Shown here: piece by piece, positions 1 through 8,479 of the stretch
How the letters are laid out: each line of letters begins with the position of its first letter
Numbering within the stretch: the stretch's first letter is position 1
NCBI GenBank assembly: GCA_963843455.1
Contig: CAWJKE010000007.1
Coordinates: 124,001 to 188,000 of the forward strand
Length of the DNA: 64,000 bases
DNA from: CAIQPS01 sp963843455
GTDB taxonomy: Bacteria > Actinomycetota > Thermoleophilia > RBG-16-64-13
Reading direction: 5' to 3'
Notes under the pieces: generated by a model
Database searches by the model: none
What the model saw: the letters and a program-made list of their open reading frames with translations, nothing else
What the model was told of the DNA's origin: nothing
Made by a program: the position numbers and the translations under genes

Positions 1-774
1 GATTTCAGGACCTTCGACATGACGACCTGCGCCGCCTGTCACGAGCAGATGGACCAGGCCTTCATGGCCCAGCACACCGCAGCCTTTGGGACCAAGTGCG
101 TGCCCTGTCACGACGGGGTCGATCGGTACGGCGAGAACTTCGATCACAACAAGCTGGCGTTCCCACTCACCGGAGGCCACGCGGGGGTCGAGTGCGGTTC
201 TTGTCACGCCAACGCGACCTCGGTGGAAGCGCTGCAGAACACTTCCCAGGATTGCTACTCCTGCCACGCCAAGGACGACGAGCACGCCGGTGAGTTCGGC
301 ACTGACTGCGGGAGTTGCCATACCGCCAATGGCTGGTCTGAGGTCACGTTCGACCACTCGAAGTCGTCGTTCCCGCTGGTAGGGGGGCATGCCGGTATCG
401 CCTGCGACAAGTGCCACGTAGGTGGCAAGTTCTCCGGGACGACGGCCGACTGCGTGTCGTGCCACGCCGAGCCCGCTTTCCACGCGGGGGCCTTTGGCTC
501 CCAGAGCACGCAGTGCGCTTCTTGTCACACTGCTACAGCCTGGACGCCGGCCAAGTCGGACTTCGACCATAGCGTCTTCCCGCTCGATCATGGTAGCGAG
601 GAGCAGGTACCCACGTGCAAGACCTGCCATCCCACCACGGTCACCGAATACACCTGTCTGGGGTGTCACGCCCATTCGGCAGACAACGTCGTGGCTGAGC
701 ACGAGGGCACCCCGCTAGACCAGTTGCTGAAGGATTGCGTCCGTTGCCATCCGAGGGGTCGCAACGCCGACTAG
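1..774 (+). CDS. Multiheme c-type cytochrome (5'-truncated by window)
   Basis: The frame is open from base 1, so the true start is probably outside the window; the first in-frame ATG is at 19. The visible 251 residues after that ATG carry 11 CxxCH haem-attachment motifs (CAACH, CVPCH, CGSCH twice, CYSCH, CDKCH, CVSCH, CASCH, CKTCH, CLGCH, CVRCH) at about 15-30 residue spacing, with additional His residues between them suitable as distal axial ligands. Repeated FDH-x-FPL-x-GGHAG blocks show internal duplication typical of multihaem cytochromes of the cytochrome c7/NrfH-like class. Such proteins move electrons outside the cytoplasmic membrane. No signal peptide is visible because the N-terminus is missing. 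The following gene is a copper oxidase, so a respiratory or extracellular redox role is plausible but inferred. Confidence 0.9.
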   Translation, partial: DFRTFDMTTCAACHEQMDQAFMAQHTAAFGTKCVPCHDGVDRYGENFDHNKLAFPLTGGHAGVECGSCHANATSVEALQNTSQDCYSCHAKDDEHAGEFGTDCGSCHTANGWSEVTFDHSKSSFPLVGGHAGIACDKCHVGGKFSGTTADCVSCHAEPAFHAGAFGSQSTQCASCHTATAWTPAKSDFDHSVFPLDHGSEEQVPTCKTCHPTTVTEYTCLGCHAHSADNVVAEHEGTPLDQLLKDCVRCHPRGRNAD

Positions 775-1003
775 CCGCGGCCGATAGCAGCCGCGCTGGA
801 TGCATGTTTAGAGTCGCAGCTTTGGTGGTAGCGAAGAACCACTTGCGCAGCAGTGAACAATCGGTTTGTCCTGGTGTGGAAGGATTCTACCTGGGTGCCG
901 AGAGTGAAGGGAGGGCTCAAGCGTCGCGGGGTGTAGCGTTCATCATCGAAGGGGTGCTGATTCGTTCTTGTAGTGTCTCGGATGGGTTGAAGGGGTGACA
1001 AGT

Positions 1004-2586
1004 GTGAAGATGCTGATCTCTCTCGGTAAGCCACTCGCTCGCCGGAGGTGGCCCTTGGCCATCCTGGCGATCGTGGCGGTCGGAGCGCTCGCCGGAGGCC
1101 TGCTGTTCGTGTTCGCCGCGTCGCCGGCCATCGCCACCGGCGCCCGCCGGGACCACGGTGGTATACAACATGTTCGCCACCGACGGCTACGTCGCGCTTC
1201 CGGACGGCGGGGCCATCTACAACTACGGCTTCGTAGGCGGTCGCGCGGGCAAGCCCCTGACCTACGCCAAGAGCGTGACTCCGTCGGACTCCGGACGGTG
1301 GCAGACGGCGCGTACGGTGGCTTCACCTACAATGGCAACGGTACTTTGGCGGGCGGCGCTCCGACGCCGACCCCGGGGATCGCCGTGGGTGACGAGAAGG
1401 AGCTCGCCGGGAACGCGCAGTGGCCGGCCCCGATCGTGTACGCAACCGTGGGTGACGTGGTGCAGATCCGGTTCAAGAACCTTGGTGTTGTTGCCAACCC
1501 GAGGCGCCGAACGACCCGCACAGCATCCACCTGCACGGGCTCGACGTGAACGCGGCCAATGACGGCGTCCCCGAGACGTCCGTCGGCGCTGTGCCGGCAA
1601 ACGCCATTGACGCCCAAGGCCACAGTATCCCTGGTGCGGGCAACGTCATCGTCTACATGTTCTCGCCGAAGAACGCGGGGACGTACATGTATCACTGCCA
1701 TCAGGAAGCCGACATCCACGTGCAGATGGGCATGTACGGCGCTCTGGTGATCTACAACCAGGGTGACGCCGCCGCCGCCACCGGCCCCGGTGCGGGCAAG
1801 GGCGGCCAGCTCTTCGGCTGGACCTACGACAAGGACTACGTGCAGTTGCTCACGGAGATAGACACCCGCCAGCACGGCGACGAGGATGGCCAGCCCGGCA
1901 TCTTCAAGGGAGACTACCAGGGTGGCTGGAACCCGGTCAACTACCATCCCCAGTACTGGCAGATCAACGGTCTGTCGTTCCCCAACACCATCCACGTGGG
2001 ACTGCCGGGCGCCAACGGATGGGCCGACTGGATAGCCGCGCACCCGGGATACGACCCGTTCATCACTGGGAGCGTGAGCAAGACCCACACGAACCCTGCG
2101 ATCCCCAAAGGGGACAAGGTCCTCCTGCGGATGATCAACATGGGTTTCGAGACCCAGCCCATCCACATGCACGGCTTCCACGCGAAGGTCATCGGCTCCG
2201 ACCAACGCGGCTGGACCTGGGCGAACAAAGCTCTGGTCACCCCGTGGGGCCAGGGCGACGAGAAGCAGACCCTCACCATCGGATCCGGTGAGACGTACGA
2301 GTGGCTGATCAACATGGGTCAGCAGAGCGTGCAGTCCACCTACCCGGCGGGAACCCAGACGCGCTACGATGCGAACGGCTTGCCGGTAGCCAACACCGAC
2401 ACCTCGAAGACGCCGATAACGAACCCCGATGGTACCGACTACATCGCGGGTCCGCCTGTCTTTGGAGCTAACGGTCTGCCGACGCCAGGGCAGTTGTTCC
2501 CCATGCACAACCACGACGACTACAAAGCGACCAACAACGGTGTGTACCCAGGTGGGATGTTCACGATGATCGAGACGCTCCCGTAG
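1004..2586 (+). pseudogene. Multicopper oxidase, coding sequence broken by three frameshifts
   Basis: The protein is recognisable only by joining frames. A signal peptide (start GTG 1004, SD AAGGGG at 990-995) is in frame 2, residues from about 1140 to 1290 are in frame 3, about 1292-1498 are back in frame 2, and 1498 to the stop are in frame 1. The joined product is about 525 residues. Copper motifs seen are HLHG (near 1528), YHCHxxxxxH with downstream GM (near 1690-1735, which looks like a type 1 copper site in the N-terminal domain), HMHGFH (near 2165) and MHNHDD near the C-terminus. The last replaces the usual HCHxxxH motif, so this resembles two-domain oxidases with the type 1 copper in domain 1. 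Each junction can be repaired by a one-base indel in a short G/C run, so sequencing error and true decay are both possible. Neighbouring genes are intact. Confidence 0.8.
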
Positions 2587-2600
2587 TGTCTCGATCCCGG

Positions 2601-2633
2601 GCGGTAGCTGCCTCCGGCGGGGGCAGCTACCGC
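2601..2633 (+). terminator. Intrinsic-terminator-like hairpin after the oxidase
   Basis: A perfect 12-bp inverted repeat (GCGGTAGCTGCC / GGCAGCTACCGC) with a 9-base loop begins 15 bases after the oxidase stop and is followed by CGTTTC. The stem is very stable. The T-tract is short, so termination strength is uncertain. It separates the oxidase from the lipoprotein operon downstream. Confidence 0.7.
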
Positions 2634-2678
2634 CGTTTCAGCGTCATCGACCAACACTCCTGAGAGGGGGTGGGTGCA

Positions 2679-3548
2679 GTGGTTTCAAGTGCCGTGAGGC
2701 CTCTGATCGTCGTCGCCGGGCTTGTTCTCGCGTTTCTCGGACTCGCCGGTTGCGGCGCTCAGGTGACCACAGCCCCCGAGTCCGACAAGGTGCTGGCCGT
2801 CCAGTCGCAGATGCCATTCCAGATCATGATCCCCAGTTATCTCCCCAAGGAGTTCGACCGCAAGATCATGGAGATAACCGTGGACCAGGCCGGTCCGGGC
2901 GGCGAACCGATGGTGCAGCTCGCTTATCGCACCAAGAAGGGGGCTACGGTGACCCTCCAGGAGTGGGTCCCCGTCAATCCCGACCAGGAGATCCTGAACG
3001 CCTCGCGCCCCATCCAGACGAAGTGGGGCCGGGGCTGGAACCTTGACCAGGGAGATCAACTCGCGGCCATCTGGGCGGACGTGGGGCCCACACGGGTGTC
3101 GCTGTACACAGCCGACGTGGGCACCGTGTCGAACGAGCGGCTTCTCGCGATCGCTGAGACCCTCGGGCCGGCCTCGAACAAGGTGGTGTTCTCCTTCGAC
3201 GCGGCGCCCAAACAGATCGAGGAAATGGCCGCTCCTCCCGCGTACGTGGTGCCGACGAACGCCGTGGGGGTGCAGGAGGTGACCCTGGTGGTGACGCCGG
3301 GGGGCTACTCGCCCCTCCGCTTCTCGGTGAAGGCGGGCGTTCCGGTCAAACTCACCTTCAGGCAATTGGGCGAGGTGGGGTGCGGCAGCGAGCTTATCTT
3401 CCCCGCGGACCCGAACAACCCGGCATCGCTCCAACTGGTCAAGCCCACCGACGAGCAGACGATCGAGTTCACGCCCACCCAGGTGGGGGTTTTCGAGTTC
3501 CACTGCTCGCATCAGATGTATCGCGGTCTGATGACGGTGCGGGAGTGA
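2679..3548 (+). CDS. Cupredoxin-domain lipoprotein
   Basis: The N-terminus has a type II signal peptide with lipobox LAGC, so the protein should be tethered to the outer face of the membrane. Residues about 35-170 resemble DUF4367-type domains of secreted regulators and lipoproteins. The last ~90 residues form a cupredoxin fold: a beta-rich stretch, a Cys in a GCGSEL segment, and a C-terminal FHCSHQM motif that supplies Cys, His and Met ligands for a type 1-like copper site. The start chosen is GTG 2679, 8 bases after the SD GAGAGGGG; GTG 2670 lies too close to the SD. It overlaps the next gene by four bases (GTGA). With the oxidase upstream and an ABC exporter-like pair downstream, a role in copper or redox handling at the membrane is inferred. 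Confidence 0.82.
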   Translation: MVSSAVRPLIVVAGLVLAFLGLAGCGAQVTTAPESDKVLAVQSQMPFQIMIPSYLPKEFDRKIMEITVDQAGPGGEPMVQLAYRTKKGATVTLQEWVPVNPDQEILNASRPIQTKWGRGWNLDQGDQLAAIWADVGPTRVSLYTADVGTVSNERLLAIAETLGPASNKVVFSFDAAPKQIEEMAAPPAYVVPTNAVGVQEVTLVVTPGGYSPLRFSVKAGVPVKLTFRQLGEVGCGSELIFPADPNNPASLQLVKPTDEQTIEFTPTQVGVFEFHCSHQMYRGLMTVRE

Positions 3549-4150
3549 TCCTGAACGCCGTCGGGACCTTTCTCCACCCCCGCCGGGCGCTCCTCGCGCC
3601 GGCCGCTCTCGCCGCGACCACGTTCCTCATGGCGGCCGTGCTCTTTCTCGCGGGTTGGTCTCTGACCGGCTGCGGGGGGGAGGCGGGCGCCGCGGTTTCC
3701 ACGTCGGGATCTGAGGCCGAGAACCAGGCGCCCATCGGCACCTACACGGATTCGCCGGCGCCCTCGGGCTCGCTCCCGGGCGCTTCCAACGCAGACGGGG
3801 CGACCGCCTCGCAGACGAGCGACCCCGAGGAGGAGGCGGATCTCAAGAAGGTCGAACTGCTCGGGGTTGCGCTCGCCGCCGACGGGGCGTACGTTACGGT
3901 GCAGTTCAAAGCGCCGCCACGTCTCGCCAAGACCTGGCAGACGGGAGAGGTGTGGGTGACCGACGAGTCCACTCAGACCGTGTACGACCACATCCCCGTT
4001 ATGCCTGTGCTGGGGGCGCTGTTCGGCCGGCCTGTCGAAGACGGCCAGATCGGCTACGTCATGTTCAGCAACCTGCCGCCGCTGGCGGCCGGGGCCCAGG
4101 TGACCGTCGTGCTCGGGGGTTTCACCCAGGAACATGTCAGGGTGCAGTAG
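3545..4150 (+). CDS. Putative lipoprotein of unknown function
   Basis: The protein has 201 residues from GTG 3545, which overlaps the stop of the preceding cupredoxin gene. The N-terminus contains a hydrophobic segment ending in lipobox LTGC, followed by a low-complexity Ser/Ala/Gly/Glu linker (about residues 45-100). The C-terminal ~100 residues look like a small beta-rich domain with no motif I recognise. The four-base overlap implies translational coupling with the cupredoxin lipoprotein, so the two probably work together. A longer reading frame extends upstream in the same phase but would lie wholly inside the cupredoxin gene. Confidence 0.6.
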   Translation: MILNAVGTFLHPRRALLAPAALAATTFLMAAVLFLAGWSLTGCGGEAGAAVSTSGSEAENQAPIGTYTDSPAPSGSLPGASNADGATASQTSDPEEEADLKKVELLGVALAADGAYVTVQFKAPPRLAKTWQTGEVWVTDESTQTVYDHIPVMPVLGALFGRPVEDGQIGYVMFSNLPPLAAGAQVTVVLGGFTQEHVRVQ

Positions 4151-4190
4151 AAAGTAGTGGTCCAGTAGAAACGACCGGGAGGGAGTCCGC

Positions 4191-4715
4191 ATGAACGTCG
4201 CGCTGAAAGTCATCGCAGTGGTGATCATAGTCCTCGCGCTGGTCATTGGCATCGTGCCGCAGTTCACCAACTGCGAGTACGCCAAGAGTATGGCGACTCC
4301 GGCGAGCACGGCGACTACCATGGCGACCCCGACGACCATGATGGGATCGCAATCGACCACGCCTACAACGATGGCTAAGGCTGCGACGACGACCAAACCC
4401 CGCTGCTTCTACACGGCCCGCGGGGAAATCGCGGTTGCCGTTCCGCTTCTCATCATCGGTATCTTCATGCTCATCAGTTCCCGCAAGGAGACATGGCGGG
4501 CCCTTTCGGTTCTGGGGATCGTCGAAGGATTGTTCGTTATCCTGCTGCCTACCGTGCTCATTGGCATCTGCATGAAGAGCACCATGACCTGCCGACAGGA
4601 GATGGAGCCGACACTCTATGCCGCCGGCGGGCTGGTGATCGTCGCCAGTCTGGCCGCCTTGATCATGAACGAGCTTCGCGGACGGGCGGCTCGCAACGCG
4701 GAAGTCACAGACTAG
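4191..4715 (+). CDS. DUF4418-like four-helix membrane protein
   Basis: The 174-residue protein has one N-terminal helix, a long Thr/Met/Ala-rich extracytoplasmic loop (about residues 30-68), then three more hydrophobic helices. Cys residues sit near the membrane faces (NCEY, RCFY, ICMK, TCRQ), the arrangement expected of DUF4418 proteins, which commonly sit next to FtsX-like ABC permeases. The ATG is preceded by a clear SD (GGAGGG). The Thr/Met-rich insertion is unusual and could offer soft metal ligands, but that is inference. It lies between the two lipoproteins and the permease, and is probably co-transcribed with them. Confidence 0.6.
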   Translation: MNVALKVIAVVIIVLALVIGIVPQFTNCEYAKSMATPASTATTMATPTTMMGSQSTTPTTMAKAATTTKPRCFYTARGEIAVAVPLLIIGIFMLISSRKETWRALSVLGIVEGLFVILLPTVLIGICMKSTMTCRQEMEPTLYAAGGLVIVASLAALIMNELRGRAARNAEVTD

Positions 4716-4736
4716 CCGGGGCCGAGGAGCATCTGG

Positions 4737-5936
4737 GTGAAGTTCAAGCCCCTCCTGCTTCTCGCGCTACGCGGGATATCGGGCAGCGCCTTCCGGAGTT
4801 GGCTGATCGGCTTCTGCGCGCTTGTGATCGCGGGGTTCGCGCTCTCCACTGTCTTGGTGATGCAGGGGGCCCGCAGCAGCCTCGACCTGACGTTGACCCG
4901 TCTGGGAGCCGACATACTTGTGGTCCCGCAGGGCGCGGAAGAGCAGACCCAGGGGGCGTTGCTCATGGGACAGGCGGTCAAGGAATTCATGCCCATGAGC
5001 AAGCTGGCGGAGATAGCGGCCGTCCCGGGCGTGGAGAAGGCCTCCCCGCAGCTCTACCTCGAGTCGCTCGCCGATGCGCCCTGCTGTTCAGTGGCCAACA
5101 TGTTCATGGTCGCCTACGACCCCGACACCGATTTCACGCTCGGCCCCTGGCTCACGCAGAAGATCGGGCGGGATCTGACGCTGGGTGAGGCCGTCGGGGG
5201 TAACTACGTGTTCGTCCCCGAAGGCGAAGAGAATATCGAGCTCTACGGCTACATCCTCTCCCTGGAAAGCAACCTCGAGCCGACCGGCACCAACCTGGAC
5301 AACAGCATCTTCATCACCTTCGAGACGGCGCGCGAAATGGCGCGCCTGTCTCAGCACAACGCCGTGACGCCTCTCGTCGTGCCCGATGATTCCACTTCGT
5401 CCGTGCTGGTCAAGGTGGCGCCCGGCTACGACCCCAAGGCCGTGGCGGTGGACATCTTCAACCGGGTGCAAGGCGTTACTCCCGTCCAAAGTCCCGAGAT
5501 GTTCGGCACGTTCCGCAACCAGGTATCCGGGGTGCTGCGGGCGATGCTCCTGGTACTCGGACTGGCTCTCGGCCTGTCGCTGCTGCTCATCGGCTTCGTG
5601 TTCTCCATCGCCGTCAACGAGCGACGCCGCCATATAGGGGTGCTCCGGGCGCTGGGGGCTACCCGCGGGGCTGTGATCGTCTCGCTCCTGACCGAAGCCA
5701 CGATCCTCGCCACGGCGGGGGCGGTCGTCGGCGTGATACTTGCCGCGGTGGGGATCTACCTGTTCCGCGACCTGCTGGGGACTTCTCTGGGCTTCTTCGT
5801 CTTTCCCTCGCCAGGGGTGGTCGTCGGGATGGTCTTCGCCGGGCTGGTGCTGGCCATCGCCTGCGTGGCCGTTGCCGCCGCTGTGCCTGCGCTGCGGATC
5901 AGTCGCCAGGAACCCGCCATCTCCATGAGAGAGTGA
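4737..5936 (+). CDS. FtsX/MacB-type ABC transporter permease
   Basis: This 399-residue permease has one N-terminal transmembrane helix, a ~220-residue extracytoplasmic domain, and three C-terminal helices, the FtsX/MacB/LolC layout. An ERRRHIGVLRALGATRGAV segment is the typical cytoplasmic coupling region. The periplasmic domain carries a vicinal Cys-Cys pair (DAPCCS, about residue 119-120), notable beside a cupredoxin lipoprotein. Start GTG 4737 follows SD GAGGAG. MacB-type permeases transmit ATPase motion to extracytoplasmic partners rather than pumping through a channel, and the two lipoproteins upstream are candidate partners. Confidence 0.85.
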   Translation: MKFKPLLLLALRGISGSAFRSWLIGFCALVIAGFALSTVLVMQGARSSLDLTLTRLGADILVVPQGAEEQTQGALLMGQAVKEFMPMSKLAEIAAVPGVEKASPQLYLESLADAPCCSVANMFMVAYDPDTDFTLGPWLTQKIGRDLTLGEAVGGNYVFVPEGEENIELYGYILSLESNLEPTGTNLDNSIFITFETAREMARLSQHNAVTPLVVPDDSTSSVLVKVAPGYDPKAVAVDIFNRVQGVTPVQSPEMFGTFRNQVSGVLRAMLLVLGLALGLSLLLIGFVFSIAVNERRRHIGVLRALGATRGAVIVSLLTEATILATAGAVVGVILAAVGIYLFRDLLGTSLGFFVFPSPGVVVGMVFAGLVLAIACVAVAAAVPALRISRQEPAISMRE

Positions 5937-5979
5937 GGCGGTCGGGCATGAGGCTGGCACGAGCATCGAGACGCGCGAC

Positions 5980-6678
5980 GTGATCTCACTCAAGAACATC
6001 AACAAGGTCTACACCCTCCGCGACGGGCCCACCATTGCGGCGCTGCACGACGTCGACCTGGAGATTGGCCATGGCGAGTTCCTGGTCATCATCGGCCGAT
6101 CGGGCTCGGGCAAGACGACCCTTCTAAACGTTGCGGCCGGGCTCACCAAACCTACGTCGGGCACTGTCCTGCTCGACGGCACCGACGTCTGGGGCCTGTC
6201 GGACAAGCAGCAATCCCGATTACGCAACCGCAAGCTGGGATTCGTCTTCCAGTTCCCGAGTCTCATCCCGACCTTGTCCGCCTTGGAGAACGTCATGCTT
6301 CCTGTATCGCTCGGGGACCGTAACGGGAACAACGGGCACGGGCCCCCCACCGATGGCGGCCGGGCAAAGGCCGTGGAACTGCTGGAGACAGTCGGGCTGG
6401 GAGACCGCCTGGCTTCGTTCCCCCGGCAGATGTCCGCGGGCCAGCAGCAGCGGGTGGTCATAGCCCGGGCACTCATGAACGAGCCGGAGCTACTGTTCGC
6501 CGACGAGCCCAGCAGCGACCTGGACGAACAGACCGAGACAGAGATCATGACCTTGTTTGCAGACATCCACGCGCGCACCGGGGTGTCGATCATGATGGTG
6601 ACGCACGCCAGCCAGTTGATCGAGTACGGCACGCGGGCCGTGGAGATGTCGGCAGGCAGGCTGCGGGAACTCACCTAG
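5980..6678 (+). CDS. LolD/MacB-type ABC transporter ATPase
   Basis: The 232-residue ATPase shows Walker A GRSGSGKTT, Q-loop FQFPSLIPTLSALENV, a signature with the uncommon sequence MSAGQ in place of LSGGQ, Walker B LLFADEP and a switch His in VTHA. It pairs with the FtsX-like permease 43 bases upstream. GTG 5980 is the only standard start in the conserved region, and its SD is weak. The frame stays open further upstream, and SIETRDV before the GTG looks like native N-terminal sequence, so the real start may be slightly upstream with a non-standard codon. Confidence 0.85.
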   Translation: MISLKNINKVYTLRDGPTIAALHDVDLEIGHGEFLVIIGRSGSGKTTLLNVAAGLTKPTSGTVLLDGTDVWGLSDKQQSRLRNRKLGFVFQFPSLIPTLSALENVMLPVSLGDRNGNNGHGPPTDGGRAKAVELLETVGLGDRLASFPRQMSAGQQQRVVIARALMNEPELLFADEPSSDLDEQTETEIMTLFADIHARTGVSIMMVTHASQLIEYGTRAVEMSAGRLRELT

Positions 6679-7003
6679 GGGGCGCCTGGGCGGCGAGCGC
6701 CGCGCGCGTCTTCCGAGCATGGGGCGCCGAGCGCCGCGTGCGTCAAGCCACCGGTTCACTCCTTCAGACACGCCACCGCTCCGGACCCACCAAGTCCCTC
6801 GCGAGCACGATGGCCGCTCGGCGTTCGGCCGTGGGCCGCGTGATAGGGCGTAGACGTGAGTGCTCACTCCAATCGGCAGCAAGCGCGATACATGCGATTA
6901 TGCAGGCTATATAGCAGTGTTTTGCAGGAAAAACAGCGGCACGATGACCTCACGATGTATAGCAACTAATGGGGAAGTGCGCTATAAGAAGTAACGGCTA
7001 CCA
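6679..7003. other. Intergenic region with a short imperfect direct repeat
   Basis: No gene is visible. GAGCGCCGCGCGCGTC at 6695-6710 is repeated with one mismatch at 6729-6744. From about 6890 the composition becomes distinctly AT-richer than the surroundings, as expected of a regulatory region ahead of the transporter promoter at 7004. Confidence 0.5.
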
Positions 7004-7032
7004 TTGACAAGAGGTCCTGTCGTCACTATCCT
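7004..7032 (+). promoter_or_regulatory. Sigma-70-type promoter of the liv operon
   Basis: A perfect -35 TTGACA (7004-7009), a 17-base spacer and a -10 TATCCT (7027-7032) lie 72 bases upstream of the TTG start of the substrate-binding protein. The strong -35 fits high expression of an abundant binding protein. Confidence 0.75.
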
Positions 7033-7040
7033 GAGGCCAT

Positions 7041-7074
7041 CGCCTGGCCACAGGCGGTCCCGTCGTAATGGGAC
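7041..7074 (+). promoter_or_regulatory. Two hairpins in the liv leader
   Basis: Between the promoter and the gene are CGCCTG-GCCA-CAGGCG (7041-7056, 6-bp stem, four-base loop) and GTCCC/GGGAC (7057-7074, eight-base loop), immediately adjacent. They could stabilise the transcript or respond to a signal; no known riboswitch class was recognised. Confidence 0.4.
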
Positions 7075-7104
7075 GGCGGGTAACGTTCAAGAAGGGGGGA
7101 TCTT

Positions 7105-8433
7105 TTGAAACATAAATCCATTCTGCTCGTCTGCCTTGCTCTCGTTCTGGTCCTGGCCGCGGCTATGTTCGCTGTCGCCTGCGGTTCGAGCGGGGCGACC
7201 ACCACTACGGCCGCCGCTCCGGCGACGACCGGCAGCACGGCCGCTCCGGGGACCGACACCACGGCCGCTCCGGCCTCGAGCACCACCGTCGCCAACGCGG
7301 CGCCCATCAAGATCGGGACCTCGCTGCCGCTGACCGGCGGCAAGAGCGTCCCGGGCTCGGCTGCCAGACAGGGCTACGAAGTCTGGCAAGACATGATCAA
7401 TAAGGCCGGCGGGCTTCTAGGCCGTCAGGTCGAACTGGTGATAAAGGATGACGCCAGCGACCAGAACACCATCGTGGCCGACTACAACGCCCTGATCGCT
7501 CAGGACAAGGTGGACCTGCTGCTGGGGACGTTCTCCTCGCTGCTGGTGCTGCCTTCTTCGGCCGTGGCCGAGAAGAACAACATGGTCTACGTGACTCCGA
7601 CTGGGGCCGCTCCGGAGATCTACGAGCGCGGCTTTACCAAGACGTTCATGTCGCAGCAGGCCCTGGCTCCCGATGCCGGCAAGGTATGGGCGAACTACAT
7701 CGTCGGCCTGCCCGAAGACCAGCGCCCCAAGACCGCCGCCTACCCGACCATGGACGACCCCTTCACGGCGCCCGTGATCCAGGGGATCAAGAAGACCTTC
7801 GAGGCTGCCGGGATTCGGACGGTCTACGACATCATCTACCCTGAAGGCACCACCGACTTCGACTCCATTGTGAACGCCATCAAAAGCGCCAATCCCGACG
7901 CGGTCGTGCACGGCGCCATCTTCGAAGACGGCGTCGCCCTGGTGCGCGGCATGCTGAAGGCCGGCTTCCAGCCGAAATGGCTGTTCCAGACCACGGCTCC
8001 GAGCACGGGCGACCAGTATGCTCAGGCTATCGGTCCCGAAAACACCGAGGGCATCTTCTACCACATGAGCCATAGTCCCAAGGCCGGTACCCCGGGCAAC
8101 GCCGAGTTCGTCAAGCGCTACTACGAGATGTTCCCCGACGCCAAAGACCTGCCTGAAGACGTCGCCGACGCGTACGCCGCCGGCGAGGTCCTCGCCGCCG
8201 CCGTCACCGCCGTGGGCAGTCTCGACCAAGACGCCATAGCGAACTGGCTGCATGCCAACAAGGTCGAGACGATCCTTGGCCCCCTGTCCTGGGATGCCCA
8301 GGGCCGTCCGCAGGGCGAATTCATGATCGCCCAGTGGCAGAAGGGCACCAGCGAGATCGTCCTGCCGGAATTGGCTGCGACCGCCCCGGTAATCATGGGC
8401 TGGAAGCCGGGCACTGCGGTACCGGCTCAGTAA
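7105..8433 (+). CDS. Branched-chain amino-acid/amide ABC transporter substrate-binding lipoprotein
   Basis: This is a 442-residue LivJ-type periplasmic binding protein: lipobox VAC near residue 26, a Thr/Ala/Pro-rich linker, then IKIGTSLPLTG at the start of the type I binding fold and an NTEGIFYH segment late in the fold. Translation begins at TTG 7105 with SD AAGGGGGG six bases upstream. It heads a five-protein-domain operon with LivH, the LivM-LivG fusion and LivF. The ligand cannot be read from sequence; members bind leucine, other hydrophobic amino acids, urea, amides or aromatic acids. Confidence 0.9.
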   Translation: MKHKSILLVCLALVLVLAAAMFAVACGSSGATTTTAAAPATTGSTAAPGTDTTAAPASSTTVANAAPIKIGTSLPLTGGKSVPGSAARQGYEVWQDMINKAGGLLGRQVELVIKDDASDQNTIVADYNALIAQDKVDLLLGTFSSLLVLPSSAVAEKNNMVYVTPTGAAPEIYERGFTKTFMSQQALAPDAGKVWANYIVGLPEDQRPKTAAYPTMDDPFTAPVIQGIKKTFEAAGIRTVYDIIYPEGTTDFDSIVNAIKSANPDAVVHGAIFEDGVALVRGMLKAGFQPKWLFQTTAPSTGDQYAQAIGPENTEGIFYHMSHSPKAGTPGNAEFVKRYYEMFPDAKDLPEDVADAYAAGEVLAAAVTAVGSLDQDAIANWLHANKVETILGPLSWDAQGRPQGEFMIAQWQKGTSEIVLPELAATAPVIMGWKPGTAVPAQ

Positions 8434-8479
8434 TCCGACTTCGACGACCGTAGCGATCAGAGGGTAGGGGCAGGCTGCA

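Noticed and set aside
1327..2514. Minus-strand frame opposite the oxidase
   Set aside because: The plus strand carries the copper motifs; the minus-strand frame has no family features.
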